Assembly: GCA_023439505.1 (NCBI GenBank) | Contig: JAEXNR010000019.1 | Span: 104,786 to 168,785 of the forward strand | Length of the DNA stretch: 64,000 bases | Source of the DNA: Bacillota bacterium | GTDB taxonomy: Bacteria > Bacillota > Clostridia > Lachnospirales > Lachnospiraceae | Direction of reading: 5' to 3' | Shown here: positions 32,846-43,162 of the stretch, piece after piece | Position numbering within the stretch: the stretch's first letter is position 1 | Layout of the letters: each line of letters begins with the position of its first letter | Notes under the pieces: model-generated | Database searches by the model: none | Told to the model about the DNA's origin: nothing | What the model saw: the letters and a program-made list of their open reading frames with translations, nothing else | Position numbers and translations under genes: made by a program

Positions 32846-35464
32846 TTACTTGTTATTAAGAACTGCCTGTGCTGCTGCCAGTCTTGCGATCGGCACACGG
32901 AATGGTGAACAGGATACATAGTTCAAACCTACATTATGGCAGAATTCAACGGTGGAAGGATCTCCGCCGTGCTCACCACAGATACCAAGCTTAATGTTCG
33001 GTCTGGTAGTACGTCCTTTTTCAGATGCCATCTTCACTAACTGACCAACACCATCCTGATCAAGTCTTGCAAAAGGATCAGATTCATAGATCTTTGTCTT
33101 ATAGTAAGCATCCAGGAACTTACCTGCATCATCACGGGAGAAACCAAAGGTCATCTGTGTTAAATCGTTGGTACCAAAGGAGAAGAATTCAGCTTCTTCA
33201 GCGATCTCATCAGCAAGTAAAGCTGCACGAGGAATCTCGATCATAGTACCGATATGGTACTCGATATCAGAGTTCATCTCTTTCTTTACTGCTTCTGCAG
33301 TCTCAACAACAACATCCTTAACATACTTTAACTCTCTCTTCTCACCAACCAATGGAATCATGATTTCAGGAATGATGTCAAAGCCCTTTTCTTTCTTAAC
33401 TTCAATTGCTGCTTCCATAACTGCTCTGGTCTGCATCTTAGCAATCTCAGGATAAGTTACGGCAAGACGGCAGCCTCTGTGTCCCATCATAGGATTGAAT
33501 TCATGTAAGGAATCGCAGGTAGCCTTCACTTCTTCTACCGTAAGACCCATATCCTTAGCAAGTGCTACGATATCATCTTCTTCGGTAGGAACAAATTCAT
33601 GAAGCGGAGGATCCAGGAAACGGATGGTAACCGGTCTTCCTTCCATTACTTCATAAAGGCCTTTGAAATCGCCCTTCTGGAAAGGTATTAACTCATTCAG
33701 AGCTGCTTCTCTTGCTTCAACAGTCTTGGAAAGGATCATTTTTCTGATCTTAGGAATTCTGTCGCCTTCAAAGAACATATGCTCTGTACGGCAAAGGCCG
33801 ATACCTTCTGCACCGAACTTAACAGCATTCGCTGCATCTGCCGGTGTATCTGCATTGGTTCTTACCTTTAATGTTCTGATTTCATCAGCCCACTGCATAA
33901 TTCTATCAAAGTTACCACTAATGGAAGCTTCTACTGTAGGGATGTCTCCGATGTAGATGTTACCTGTGGAACCGTCAAGGGAGATGTAATCTCCTTCTTT
34001 TACAGTATTTCCAGACAATGTGAAGAATTTCTCTTCTTCATTGATGTTGATCTCACCACAACCGGATACACAAGCAGTTCCCATACCACGAGCAACAACG
34101 GCTGCGTGAGATGTCATACCGCCACGAACGGTTAAGATACCTTCCGCTGCATGCATACCTTCAATATCTTCCGGTGATGTTTCAAGACGAACAAGAATAA
34201 CTCTCTCGCCTTTTTCATGATTATTTTTAGCGTCCTCTGCAGTAAAGTAAACCTTACCTGCTGCTGCACCGGGAGATGCAGGAAGTGCGCTGCCAACAGG
34301 CTTAGCTGCTTTTAATTCCTTTATGTCAAAGGTAGGGTGTAATAACTGATCTAAGGATTTTGCTTCAATTCTCTTGATGGCATCTTCCTTTGTGATCTTT
34401 CCTTCATCCACTAAATCGCAGGCAATTTGTAATGCTGCAGGAGCAGTTCTCTTACCATTACGAGTCTGTAAGAAATAAAGTTTTTTATCTTCAATCGTAA
34501 ATTCCATGTCCTGCATATCTCTATAGTGATTTTCAAGAAGATTTGCAATTCTCATGAATTCTGTATAAACCTCAGGCATATCCTCTTCCAGTTTTGTAAT
34601 CGGCAGAGGAGTTCTGATACCGGCAACTACATCTTCACCCTGAGCATTGATTAAGTACTCACCGTAAATCTTAGCTTCTCCGGTAGAAGGATTACGGGTA
34701 AATGCAACACCGGTACCTGATGTATCGCCCATGTTACCAAATACCATAGCCTGAACGTTAACAGCGGTACCCCAATCACCTGGAATATCGTTCATTCTTC
34801 TATAGTAAATTGCACGAGGATTGTCCCAGGAACGGAACACTGCTGTTACAGCCTCTATTAACTGAACGGAAGGATCCTGAGGGAAATCTGTACCCTTTTC
34901 TGTCTTATAAAGTGCTTTAAATTGTGTAATAACTTCCTTTAAGTCATCTGCGGAAAGTTCTGTATCATATTTAACGCCCTTTTTCTCCTTGATCTCATCC
35001 AATACTCTTTCGAATTTGGATTTGGAGATTTCCATAACTACGTCAGAAAACATCTGGATAAATCTTCTGTAGGAATCATATGCAAATCTGGGATTTCCTG
35101 TCTTCTTTGCAAAACCTTCTACTGCAACGTCGGTTAAGCCTAAGTTCAGAATTGTGTCCATCATACCCGGCATGGAAGCTCTTGCTCCGGAACGGACAGA
35201 TACCAATAACGGATTTTCTGTGTCACCGAACTTCTTGCCCTGCTGCTCCTCCAGAATACTTAAAGAAGCAAAAATCTGCTCTTTAATCTCATCTGTGATC
35301 TTCTTACCACTGTTGTAATAATCTGTACAAGCTTCAGTCGTAACAGTAAAGCCCTGAGGAATCGGGAGTCCTAAGTTCGTCATTTCTGCCAAGTTGGCGC
35401 CTTTGCCGCCAAGAAGGTTTTTCATATCTGCTTTGCCTTCTTTAAACAAGTATACCCATTTCAT
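32846..35464 (-). CDS. ppdK: Pyruvate, phosphate dikinase
   Basis: An 872-aa enzyme interconverting pyruvate + ATP + Pi with PEP + AMP + PPi. The N-terminal ATP-grasp domain has LLGGKGANLAEMTNLGLPIP. The swivelling phosphohistidine motif is GGMTSHAAVVARGMG. The C-terminal PEP/pyruvate barrel includes FLDPPLHEFVP, MGHRGCRL and the catalytic loop LGICGEHGGDP. Length is standard. In anaerobes it often works in glycolytic direction to save ATP. Its leader carries a long imperfect inverted repeat. Confidence 0.97.
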   Translation of the reverse strand: MKWVYLFKEGKADMKNLLGGKGANLAEMTNLGLPIPQGFTVTTEACTDYYNSGKKITDEIKEQIFASLSILEEQQGKKFGDTENPLLVSVRSGARASMPGMMDTILNLGLTDVAVEGFAKKTGNPRFAYDSYRRFIQMFSDVVMEISKSKFERVLDEIKEKKGVKYDTELSADDLKEVITQFKALYKTEKGTDFPQDPSVQLIEAVTAVFRSWDNPRAIYYRRMNDIPGDWGTAVNVQAMVFGNMGDTSGTGVAFTRNPSTGEAKIYGEYLINAQGEDVVAGIRTPLPITKLEEDMPEVYTEFMRIANLLENHYRDMQDMEFTIEDKKLYFLQTRNGKRTAPAALQIACDLVDEGKITKEDAIKRIEAKSLDQLLHPTFDIKELKAAKPVGSALPASPGAAAGKVYFTAEDAKNNHEKGERVILVRLETSPEDIEGMHAAEGILTVRGGMTSHAAVVARGMGTACVSGCGEININEEEKFFTLSGNTVKEGDYISLDGSTGNIYIGDIPTVEASISGNFDRIMQWADEIRTLKVRTNADTPADAANAVKFGAEGIGLCRTEHMFFEGDRIPKIRKMILSKTVEAREAALNELIPFQKGDFKGLYEVMEGRPVTIRFLDPPLHEFVPTEEDDIVALAKDMGLTVEEVKATCDSLHEFNPMMGHRGCRLAVTYPEIAKMQTRAVMEAAIEVKKEKGFDIIPEIMIPLVGEKRELKYVKDVVVETAEAVKKEMNSDIEYHIGTMIEIPRAALLADEIAEEAEFFSFGTNDLTQMTFGFSRDDAGKFLDAYYKTKIYESDPFARLDQDGVGQLVKMASEKGRTTRPNIKLGICGEHGGDPSTVEFCHNVGLNYVSCSPFRVPIARLAAAQAVLNNK

Positions 35465-35505
35465 GTTTTTAGTGCCCTCCTAAAAATATTATTATATTCA
35501 TTACA

Positions 35506-35616
35506 AATCTGGATCATAAACCAGCCTGAGTGAAAAGTACTCCGCAAGCAAAATGAAAATTCATTTCGTTTGCGTAATACTTTTGACACTCAAACCAATG
35601 TTATCACCCAGATTAT
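35506..35616. repeat. ~110-bp imperfect inverted repeat in the ppdK leader
   Basis: The left arm (AATCTGGATCATAAACCAG...GCAAAATGAA) and the reverse complement of the right arm (AATCTGGGTGATAACATTGG...) match over about 50 bp each with a few mismatches and gaps. Ends are AATCTGG / CCAGATT. It lies between glyQS and ppdK, 42 bp before ppdK. It may be a MITE-like repeat, a large glyQS terminator or a structured leader RNA. Confidence 0.75.
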
Positions 35617-35690
35617 AACTCTCGTCTGGCATTTTTAGTCACCAAAATGCATTATATCATAGAATATTATGAGAAGAAAAGAGTTTTTTA

Positions 35691-37079
35691 CTAAAATCTA
35701 AACTTATTCTCAAAATATATCTTCAAATCTTCGATTTTTATTCTTTCCTGCGCCATGGTATCACGATCACGGACGGTAACACAGCCATCTGTTTCTGAAT
35801 CAAAATCATACGTAATACAGAACGGTGTTCCTATTTCATCCTGTCTGCGATAGCGTTTGCCTATATTTCCTCTGTCGTCAAATTCACAGTTATAGGTCTT
35901 GCATAATTCAGTAAAGATCTTCTCTGCTCCTTCGGACAGCTTCTTGGATAACGGAAGAATACCAATCTTTACAGGCGCGATTGCCGGATGGAAATGAAGC
36001 ACAGTACGAACATCACCTTCTGCAATCTCCTCTTCATCGTAAGCAGAGCAAAGGAAAGCAAGTGTGACACGATCTGCACCCAGTGATGGTTCAATTACAT
36101 AAGGAATATATCGCTCTTTCTTCTCATCATCGAAAAAGCTCATATCCTCCTTGGATACCGTCTGATGCTGTGTCAGATCATAATCGGTACGATCTGCAAT
36201 GCCCCATAGTTCACCCCATCCAAAAGGAAATAAGAATTCTATATCTGTGGTGGCCTTGCTGTAAAAAGCAAGTTCTGCCGGGTCATGATCTCTGACTCTG
36301 ATTTCATCCAGCTTCATACCAAGTACCTTCAGCCAATCAATGCAAAAGGATCTCCAGTACGTAAACCACTCTAAATCAGTTCCCGGTTCACAGAAGAACT
36401 CTAATTCCATCTGCTCAAATTCTCTGGTACGGAAGGTAAAGTTCCCTGGTGTAATTTCATTACGGAATGATTTACCAATCTGTCCGATCCCAAAGGGAAT
36501 CTTCTTGCGGGAGGTTCTTTGAACATTTTTAAAGTTAACGAAGATACCTTGTGCTGTCTCAGGTCTTAAATAAACGATATTCTTGGCATCTTCTGTTACA
36601 CCCTGGAACGTCTTGAACATCAGGTTAAACTGACGGATGTCTGTGAAATTGTGTTTGCCGCAGGTAGGGCATACGATATTATGTTCTTCAATATATTTCT
36701 TCATGTCTTCCTGAGCCCAAGCGTCAACGGCACCTTCGATCACAATACCGTGTTCGGAATTATAATCTTCAATCAGCTTGTCCGCCCGGAAACGCTCATG
36801 ACATTCCTTGCAGTCCATCAAAGGATCGGAAAAACCGCCCAGATGTCCGGAAGCTACCCAGGTCTGGGGATTCATTAAAATTGCACAATCCACACCAACA
36901 TTATAAGGATTCTCCTGAATGAATTTCAGCCACCATGCCTTTTTTACATTGTTCTTCAATTCCACCCCAAGATTACCATAATCCCAGGTATTGGCAAGAC
37001 CGCCGTAAATTTCGGAGCCCGGATATACGAATCCTCTCGCCTTTGCTAATGCAACAATTTTCTCCATTGTTTTTTCCAT
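35691..37079 (-). CDS. glyQS: Glycyl-tRNA synthetase (single-chain, class II)
   Basis: A 462-aa alpha2-type enzyme charging tRNA-Gly. The ATG at 37079 is preceded by GAGG; the ORF extends six codons further without support. Class II motifs are visible: RPETAQGIFVNFKNV, IGKSFRNEITPGNFTFRTRE and EPSLGADRVTLAFL. Zinc-type cysteine pairs (CKECHERF, CPTCGKHNF) and a C-terminal anticodon-binding domain are present. Confidence 0.96.
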   Translation of the reverse strand: MEKTMEKIVALAKARGFVYPGSEIYGGLANTWDYGNLGVELKNNVKKAWWLKFIQENPYNVGVDCAILMNPQTWVASGHLGGFSDPLMDCKECHERFRADKLIEDYNSEHGIVIEGAVDAWAQEDMKKYIEEHNIVCPTCGKHNFTDIRQFNLMFKTFQGVTEDAKNIVYLRPETAQGIFVNFKNVQRTSRKKIPFGIGQIGKSFRNEITPGNFTFRTREFEQMELEFFCEPGTDLEWFTYWRSFCIDWLKVLGMKLDEIRVRDHDPAELAFYSKATTDIEFLFPFGWGELWGIADRTDYDLTQHQTVSKEDMSFFDDEKKERYIPYVIEPSLGADRVTLAFLCSAYDEEEIAEGDVRTVLHFHPAIAPVKIGILPLSKKLSEGAEKIFTELCKTYNCEFDDRGNIGKRYRRQDEIGTPFCITYDFDSETDGCVTVRDRDTMAQERIKIEDLKIYFENKFRF

Positions 37080-37170
37080 ACGTTCATCCTCACACATTCT
37101 TAATGTCTTTCTTATTTAAAAAATAATTAAAATCCGTTCCAATCATTCTCTTCCATTAATCTGCCATCCA

Positions 37171-37776
37171 TCACGGTTTAAAGACGATCACAGTCATCCC
37201 CTCATCGGCGCTGCGTACCACGTCATCCTCCAGAAGCTTTGCATTACCGGAATAGTATTTCAGCTTACCATCCACAACAATGTTATATGGTTCATTCACC
37301 ACAAGAATTTTATATTTACCGTTCTGTATTACCTCCTGGGTGCCGGTCTGGGAATTGTTGCCTGCATTTACCAGGGAATCCGGTAATGCCAGGGGATTAT
37401 CCTTGATTCCCCCCGTAAAATATGCCGCTGTGACCTCGTTAAAAGCTGTATACTGGTCCATTCCGGAGTAGGTCAGCAACATGATTGCCTTATCATTTTT
37501 CTTTAATAAATCATTGGTACCAATGGTAACTTTATCCCCACCTGCTTTTGCATTGTATGCATCAACCTGATTTTTCACGAATTCTGTCAGCTCCTCAAAG
37601 CTGTAGTAATCTTTATTAAACTCCTCTACGGTTGCCACCTGAAGCGTACCATTTGCTCTGGCAAGCATGGTGTTCTCGGAAATTTCATTAATATCAAGTG
37701 ATTTTGCCCCTCTCGAACAGCCGATTATCCCTGTCATAACAGCTATTATTAAGGAACAAAAAATAATTTTCTTCAT
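37171..37776 (-). CDS. DUF4358-like lipoprotein
   Basis: A 201-aa secreted lipoprotein; the ATG at 37776 has GGAGGG 9 bp upstream. A signal peptide (MKKIIFCSLIIAVMTGIIGC) ends in a lipobox cysteine. The body carries a DUF4358-like fold with LLTYSGMDQYTAFNEV and a second domain fragment KYKILVVNEPYNIVVDGK. Its function is unknown. It lies between recO and glyQS, as in many Lachnospiraceae-type gene orders (recalled, not checked). Confidence 0.75.
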   Translation of the reverse strand: MKKIIFCSLIIAVMTGIIGCSRGAKSLDINEISENTMLARANGTLQVATVEEFNKDYYSFEELTEFVKNQVDAYNAKAGGDKVTIGTNDLLKKNDKAIMLLTYSGMDQYTAFNEVTAAYFTGGIKDNPLALPDSLVNAGNNSQTGTQEVIQNGKYKILVVNEPYNIVVDGKLKYYSGNAKLLEDDVVRSADEGMTVIVFKP

Positions 37777-37861
37777 AAAACATATCCCTCCGTTATATTT
37801 TGGATTCATACCATTTTAACCTTAAAGCAGGATAATTTCAACTTAAAAATCAAAATTCTCA

Positions 37862-38617
37862 TTATTTTAGGGAATCCAGCATCTCCAATGATTTAAAATC
37901 ATGCTCCAGATAACATTCCAAATAACGTTTGACACATTTTTTAAGCTGAAATAATATCTCATCAGTTACTTTGAATGTATATAGTTTTTCAATTTCCTTT
38001 GAGATTATGTATTGCATCGCATAAAGTGCGGATGTATCAATGCGAATTGCATTCTGATCCATGCGCTTGCAGTCATCACATAAAATGCCACCGTTAGCTG
38101 CACTGAACAGGAAATCAGATTGTCTGCCGGTCATCTCTTTGTTGCACTTCACACAGGTAAATACCTGTGGAGCCTGGCCCTCAATGGCCATCATCCTAAG
38201 CTCAAATATCGCACGAATCAACGGATAGTCAATGGTTTTTTTAGTCAATGCTTTTAAGGTCTGGTAAATCAATAATAAATTATCCCTCTCATCACTCTGT
38301 TCTTTTCCCATAAAGTCTGCAAATTCACAAAAATATAACCCATAACAGAGCGCCTCGAAATCTTCTCTCAGCGCTGCAAAATAATTCGAAATTTCCGCTG
38401 ACATGATATTATAAGCGGATCTTCCCGCATAAAGGCTGAATTCTCCAAAGGAAAATGGTTGGCTGCACGCCAAAAAGGCGCTGTTTGGTCTTCTCGCGCC
38501 TTTGGCAAATGCTGTTATTTTACCAAGATCTTTCGTCAGTATCACTAACCGTTTGTCATAATCACCAACTGGCATTGCTGACAGAACCATTCCCGTTACG
38601 GTAGTCGATGCCGGCAT
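37862..38617 (-). CDS. recO: DNA repair protein RecO
   Basis: A 251-aa recombination mediator that helps RecA load onto SSB-coated DNA. The N-terminal OB fold is visible (TGMVLSAMPVGDYDKRLVIL; AFAKGARRPNS). A C-terminal zinc finger has CVKC and CDDC pairs. The start overlaps the 3' end of the upstream small gene by 56 bp, so they are probably translationally coupled. Confidence 0.93.
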   Translation of the reverse strand: MPASTTVTGMVLSAMPVGDYDKRLVILTKDLGKITAFAKGARRPNSAFLACSQPFSFGEFSLYAGRSAYNIMSAEISNYFAALREDFEALCYGLYFCEFADFMGKEQSDERDNLLLIYQTLKALTKKTIDYPLIRAIFELRMMAIEGQAPQVFTCVKCNKEMTGRQSDFLFSAANGGILCDDCKRMDQNAIRIDTSALYAMQYIISKEIEKLYTFKVTDEILFQLKKCVKRYLECYLEHDFKSLEMLDSLK

Positions 38618-38756
38618 TCATACCACCCTCTTCATCTCTGTCCACTACCTGCATGAGTTCCTCTATATATTCCTCCCTCGTGCATGCAATGTAAGTTAAG
38701 TAATCATCAATTTTACCTGTTTGAATAAAACTCTTCCAGTAATCACAATTCTTCAT
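38562..38756 (-). CDS. YqzL-like small protein upstream of recO
   Basis: A 64-aa protein with GGGGG upstream of the ATG. The N-terminus YWKSFIQTGKIDDYLTYI resembles YqzL, a small protein upstream of recO in Bacillus, with an acidic C-terminal extension. The gene overlaps recO, supporting a shared transcript. Function is unknown. Confidence 0.65.
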   Translation of the reverse strand: MKNCDYWKSFIQTGKIDDYLTYIACTREEYIEELMQVVDRDEEGGMNAGIDYRNGNGSVSNASW

Positions 38757-38970
38757 AAATGAGCCCCCTAACCATGATATAAATCACTATGTTTTTTTAT
38801 TTCCTTACGTAGTTTTATCACTTTTTCTCTTATATCATTAGGTTTCCCATTTTGTACATTTCTAAACTGGTCAGAATATCCCATTCCAACTTTTTTCATT
38901 TGTCTTGACAATTATTATTTGTCGTGATCCGGTATAATGATTTCAATATAACCGGCAGAATTGATACCGT

Positions 38971-39906
38971 TTAATCATTGGGATTAAATCCATAGTTTTT
39001 CATCAGAAAATCACTGTCTCTCCAGTCCTTCTTCACCTTTACCCAGAGTTGAAGATTCACCTTGCAGTCCAATAGATTTTCAATTTCTCTTCTGGCTGTA
39101 GTTCCGATTTGTTTTAATTTCGCTCCGCCTTTTCCGATAATAATTCCCTTGTGAGAGTCTCTTTCACATACAATCGTTGCGTTAATATCAATGATCCCCG
39201 CATAGGAATCATCATCCTCCCGTTCACCGGCAGTTCGCCGTTCCTTCATGCTATCAATGCTAACCGCAATTCCGTGGGGAATCTCATCATCCAGATAGCG
39301 CAGTGCTTTCTCTCTGATCAGCTCAGCTACGATCTGCCTCTCCGGCTGATCTGTTACCGTGTCTTCATCGTAATACATCGGACCTTCCGGAATATATTGA
39401 TAAATAACTTTTAATAATTCCTTCGTATTCTCACCTTTTAACGCCGACACCGGAATGATCTCTGCAAAATTGCAAACGTCCTTATAGGCAGAGATAAAGG
39501 TGAGGATTTCTTCTTTTCTGACGGTATCGATCTTGTTGATTACCAGGATAACCGGTGTCTTTATTTTCTTTAGTTTTTCCGCAATATGCTGTTCTCCCGC
39601 TCCGATAAAAGTCGACGGCTCCACGAGCCATAAAATAAGGTCCACTTCACCCAGGGTTCGCTCAGCCACACTGACCATATACTCTCCCAATTTATTCTTC
39701 GCCTTATGAATTCCGGGGGTATCAAGGAAGATAATCTGTCCCCGCTCATCTGAATAAACGGTCTGAATTCTGTTCCTGGTTGTCTGTGGTTTATCGGATG
39801 TAATCGCTATTTTCTGTCCGATCAGATGGTTCATCAGGGTGGACTTTCCAACATTTGGCCTTCCGATAAGTGTTACAAACCCCGATTTATATTTGATGTC
39901 TTTCAT
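38971..39906 (-). CDS. era: GTPase Era
   Basis: A 311-aa GTPase needed for 30S ribosome assembly. G1 is GRPNVGKST, G3 is DTPGIH, G4 is NKID and G5 is SALKG. The C-terminal KH domain that binds the 16S 3' end has IIIGKGGAKLKQIG. Length is standard. It lies upstream of the YqzL-like/recO pair on the same strand. Confidence 0.97.
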   Translation of the reverse strand: MKDIKYKSGFVTLIGRPNVGKSTLMNHLIGQKIAITSDKPQTTRNRIQTVYSDERGQIIFLDTPGIHKAKNKLGEYMVSVAERTLGEVDLILWLVEPSTFIGAGEQHIAEKLKKIKTPVILVINKIDTVRKEEILTFISAYKDVCNFAEIIPVSALKGENTKELLKVIYQYIPEGPMYYDEDTVTDQPERQIVAELIREKALRYLDDEIPHGIAVSIDSMKERRTAGEREDDDSYAGIIDINATIVCERDSHKGIIIGKGGAKLKQIGTTARREIENLLDCKVNLQLWVKVKKDWRDSDFLMKNYGFNPND

Positions 39907-39987
39907 TCTATCTTACCTTTCCCTCTGCGACAAGGTTCCATACATTATTTGTGCCGCAGTTCTCTTTCGATGTGAACTTCTGATAAT

Positions 39988-42930
39988 TTAAGCCTTTAAT
40001 AAATTCTTGACCTCATGGAACATACTCTGATTTTCCATGACTTTTCCTTCATTTCCGATGACACAGATATTTCCCTGATCCAATACTGCTTTCAACGCAC
40101 CATCCAAAGCGCGGATATGCTCCTGGGTCACTGACAGGATCTCCTCCCTTTCCTTTTGCAGTTCTTCCTCTGAAATACCCGCCAGATACATACTTAGAGA
40201 TCGCTTTCCCTTGGCCTGGGGAGTTAAAGGGGTATCCAGGGTACTGAAGGTTCCGATGATATATTTTGTAATGTCTCTTTCATCTGCTGTAAAATTCTTT
40301 ACAAATTCCGGTATATTTTCATAGATCAGATTGGTTTCCTTCAAATTAGGATCACGGTAGGAGGTAAAATAAGCATCTCCATCCACACCGGAGAATCCGC
40401 ACATACAGCCGTAAGCGCCACCCTTTACTCTGACATTATTCCAAAGGTAATCATAGCTTAAAATCACTTTCAGCACCTTTAATGCCCCTGTATAGCTAAA
40501 TCCGGCGTTAATAAAGTTACCGGCTCTCGCCACATATTGCACCTGCATGGCACTCTTAAAACCTTCGTTATAGCAGCAGGGGGTGAGCGGTGCTTTATCA
40601 TATCCGTCCAGCAGATGACTCTCACTACCGGAAGGCAGCTTTGCTGTAAATTCAGGCAATTTTTCAAGAAAACGCTTACATCCCTCCCCGTCTGCAGTGA
40701 TACTGATCATCAGCTTTTCTTTTGTAAATATCAGCTTCATCAACTCTTCTAATTTAAGGATGGTATCTGCCGATTTCTGCGCATAATTGCTTTTCAGATC
40801 ATCCAGGAACTGATACAAGGTAATTCCGGTTGTAATCTCCTTAAACAAACCATGCTTAGAGTAATAAGACATTACACGGTCTACGGCCACAGAGTGACCG
40901 GAAGAATTAAACCTCATCTGCATCTTCGAAATCATCTCATCAAGGATTTCCTTTAATCGCTTGGTGTCATCAAAATCAGTACGGTAGAGCATATCCTGAA
41001 TGAGTCCCAATGCCTCGCCGATGTTATCATAAAGTACTTTTGTACCAAATTCGAATACCGGAATATATACATCTGTACTTCCTTTCACAGAGAAGCTTCT
41101 GACATTGGTGGTGATTCCTCCGGTATGAATATTGATTTCATTGGATAATTCCAGATAAGTGTACGCTCCGGTGTTCACATATCCCAGTACAAGAGATAAC
41201 AAGGAAAGATAGGGAAGCAGCTCCTGAGGAATATCCTTTACATCAAATAACAGTCTGATATAAGCAATTCCGTTGGTATATACCTCATGATGGATTCCCT
41301 TGATCCCCTCCATCAACAGCTCATGATTGTAGATAGGCTGCGTTTTAACAGGGATGTCACTTCTGTCCAGAAGCGGTATTTTCTCCAGATCAGCTCTTGT
41401 GGACGGTTCTTCCTGATATTGTTTCAGATGTTTGGTTGCCTCAACAATCTGATGAATCTCTTCCTTTGTTAATTGGTTTTTGTAGTCTGACAGTTTTTGT
41501 TTTAACTGTTGTTCCTTCTCCTGATTTAATCCGGCCTTTGGCTTTAAAATCACCAGTGAAGTATGGGTATTCTTCAATAGATAATCCTCAATAAGCTGTT
41601 CGAAATAGCCGGTGCCGATCATATTCTTCAGATATGCATATCCCGCATTATCTTTTAGATGCAAAAAGGGTTTGCTGTCATCATATAACCAGCTGCCGAG
41701 TATTCTAAGGCCGTACATCAGCCCTTTCGGAAACTGTCCATAGTCTGCTTCCCTGTATTTAAATTCATAATAATTAATTGCAGCACGAAGGGATTTCTCT
41801 TCCAACCCTTCTTTTACAATTTTCTTAAGAATGTCCTGCACAATCTTTACAAATTGATCTTTTTTCTCCTCATCGGAGCTTTTTGCTATAATTGACAGTA
41901 ATGGCTGATAAATCTCATCCTCGTAGCTGTCCAGAATATCTTTGCCGATCCCCGCATCCAAAAGTGCCTGCTTGATTGGTGCTCCGGGAGACTGCAGCAG
42001 AACATAATCCAACACCTGGAAGGAAAGCCCCAGCTCTTTGTTGAGAGAATTGCCAATGACCGTATTTAAGCTAAGATACGTATTCTCCTTTGCACTTTCA
42101 CCTTCTCCAAGAGAATAATAAGCGACCTTCTCTCTCATGGATGGGAAGCTCTCCTGCAAAGCAACCTGTGAATTCACCTGTAACTGCTCATATTTGCCCA
42201 GATATTCCTGATCAAGCCATTCCAGACGCTCGTTAAAATCCATATCGCCATACAGATAAATATAACTGTTGGACGGATGATAATAAGTCTTGTGAAAGTC
42301 TATAAACTCCTCATAGGATAATTCAGGAATAAAATCCGGATCTCCTCCCGATTCCACCCCGTAAGCCGTGTCAGGATACAAGGAGTTCTGAATAAGACGA
42401 AACAGCTGGGATTCCGGTGAGGAGAAAGCTCCCTTCATCTCGTTATAAACGACACCATTATATTTTAATTCATCTGCTTCATTCTCCAGTTCATAATGCC
42501 AGCCTTCCTGTTCGAATATTTCCCTGCGCTGATAAATATTCGGATATAATACGGCATCCATATACACATGCATCAGATTCTTAAAATCCTGATCATTCAC
42601 ACTTGCAATGGGATATACGGTTTTATCCGGATAGGTCATCGCATTTAAAAAGGTGTTCAAAGAACCCTTGGCAAGCTCTACGAACGGATCCTTTGCCGGG
42701 AAGTTCTTAGAGCCGCATAGCACGGAATGCTCTATAATATGAGCAACGCCGGTGCTGTTTTTGGGAGGCGTACGAAAACCGATGTAGAAGACCTTATTTT
42801 CATCCTCATTGGCAACAACTGCAACCCTTGCCCCGGTTTTTTTATGAATTAATACGATACCCTGCCCATTTAAATCATCTAATTGGTCCTCAAAAGAAAT
42901 GTCATATGAGGAAGGAATTTGAAATTTCAT
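39988..42930 (-). CDS. M16C insulinase-family metalloprotease (presequence-protease type)
   Basis: A 980-aa peptidase. The inverted zinc motif is H64-I-I-E67-H68 (GVAHIIEHSVLCGSKNFP), and the distal ligand region is YNGVVYNEMKGAF. Four M16 domains form a chamber that degrades peptides; the active domain is N-terminal, and the last (GGAYGCMCGFSG) holds the conserved R/Y-type loop. It is cytoplasmic, with no signal peptide. It is 81 bp upstream of era. Confidence 0.92.
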   Translation of the reverse strand: MKFQIPSSYDISFEDQLDDLNGQGIVLIHKKTGARVAVVANEDENKVFYIGFRTPPKNSTGVAHIIEHSVLCGSKNFPAKDPFVELAKGSLNTFLNAMTYPDKTVYPIASVNDQDFKNLMHVYMDAVLYPNIYQRREIFEQEGWHYELENEADELKYNGVVYNEMKGAFSSPESQLFRLIQNSLYPDTAYGVESGGDPDFIPELSYEEFIDFHKTYYHPSNSYIYLYGDMDFNERLEWLDQEYLGKYEQLQVNSQVALQESFPSMREKVAYYSLGEGESAKENTYLSLNTVIGNSLNKELGLSFQVLDYVLLQSPGAPIKQALLDAGIGKDILDSYEDEIYQPLLSIIAKSSDEEKKDQFVKIVQDILKKIVKEGLEEKSLRAAINYYEFKYREADYGQFPKGLMYGLRILGSWLYDDSKPFLHLKDNAGYAYLKNMIGTGYFEQLIEDYLLKNTHTSLVILKPKAGLNQEKEQQLKQKLSDYKNQLTKEEIHQIVEATKHLKQYQEEPSTRADLEKIPLLDRSDIPVKTQPIYNHELLMEGIKGIHHEVYTNGIAYIRLLFDVKDIPQELLPYLSLLSLVLGYVNTGAYTYLELSNEINIHTGGITTNVRSFSVKGSTDVYIPVFEFGTKVLYDNIGEALGLIQDMLYRTDFDDTKRLKEILDEMISKMQMRFNSSGHSVAVDRVMSYYSKHGLFKEITTGITLYQFLDDLKSNYAQKSADTILKLEELMKLIFTKEKLMISITADGEGCKRFLEKLPEFTAKLPSGSESHLLDGYDKAPLTPCCYNEGFKSAMQVQYVARAGNFINAGFSYTGALKVLKVILSYDYLWNNVRVKGGAYGCMCGFSGVDGDAYFTSYRDPNLKETNLIYENIPEFVKNFTADERDITKYIIGTFSTLDTPLTPQAKGKRSLSMYLAGISEEELQKEREEILSVTQEHIRALDGALKAVLDQGNICVIGNEGKVMENQSMFHEVKNLLKA

Positions 42931-43077
42931 CTCATAACCTCCATCTATTTAATCTATATAATAAGTATGATATTTTATCGTCAGTGCTTATTCATAATAA
43001 CACAATTTTATCCATTTGTCATTTCTTACATACGCAAAAAAAATAATGAAAATGTTACAAAATATAACAAAGATTAT

Positions 43078-43106
43078 TTGACATTTTTATGAATTTATGA
43101 TAAATT
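43078..43106 (+). promoter_or_regulatory. Promoter of the cold shock gene
   Basis: TTGACA (43078-43083), a 17-bp spacer, TAAATT (43101-43106). The leader is about 50 nt and AT-rich, with AGGAGG 9 bp before the ATG. Confidence 0.6.
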
Positions 43107-43162
43107 TAGACTATATTACTAATTATGGTAATGTAACATTATAATGTTTTAGGAGGCATTTT

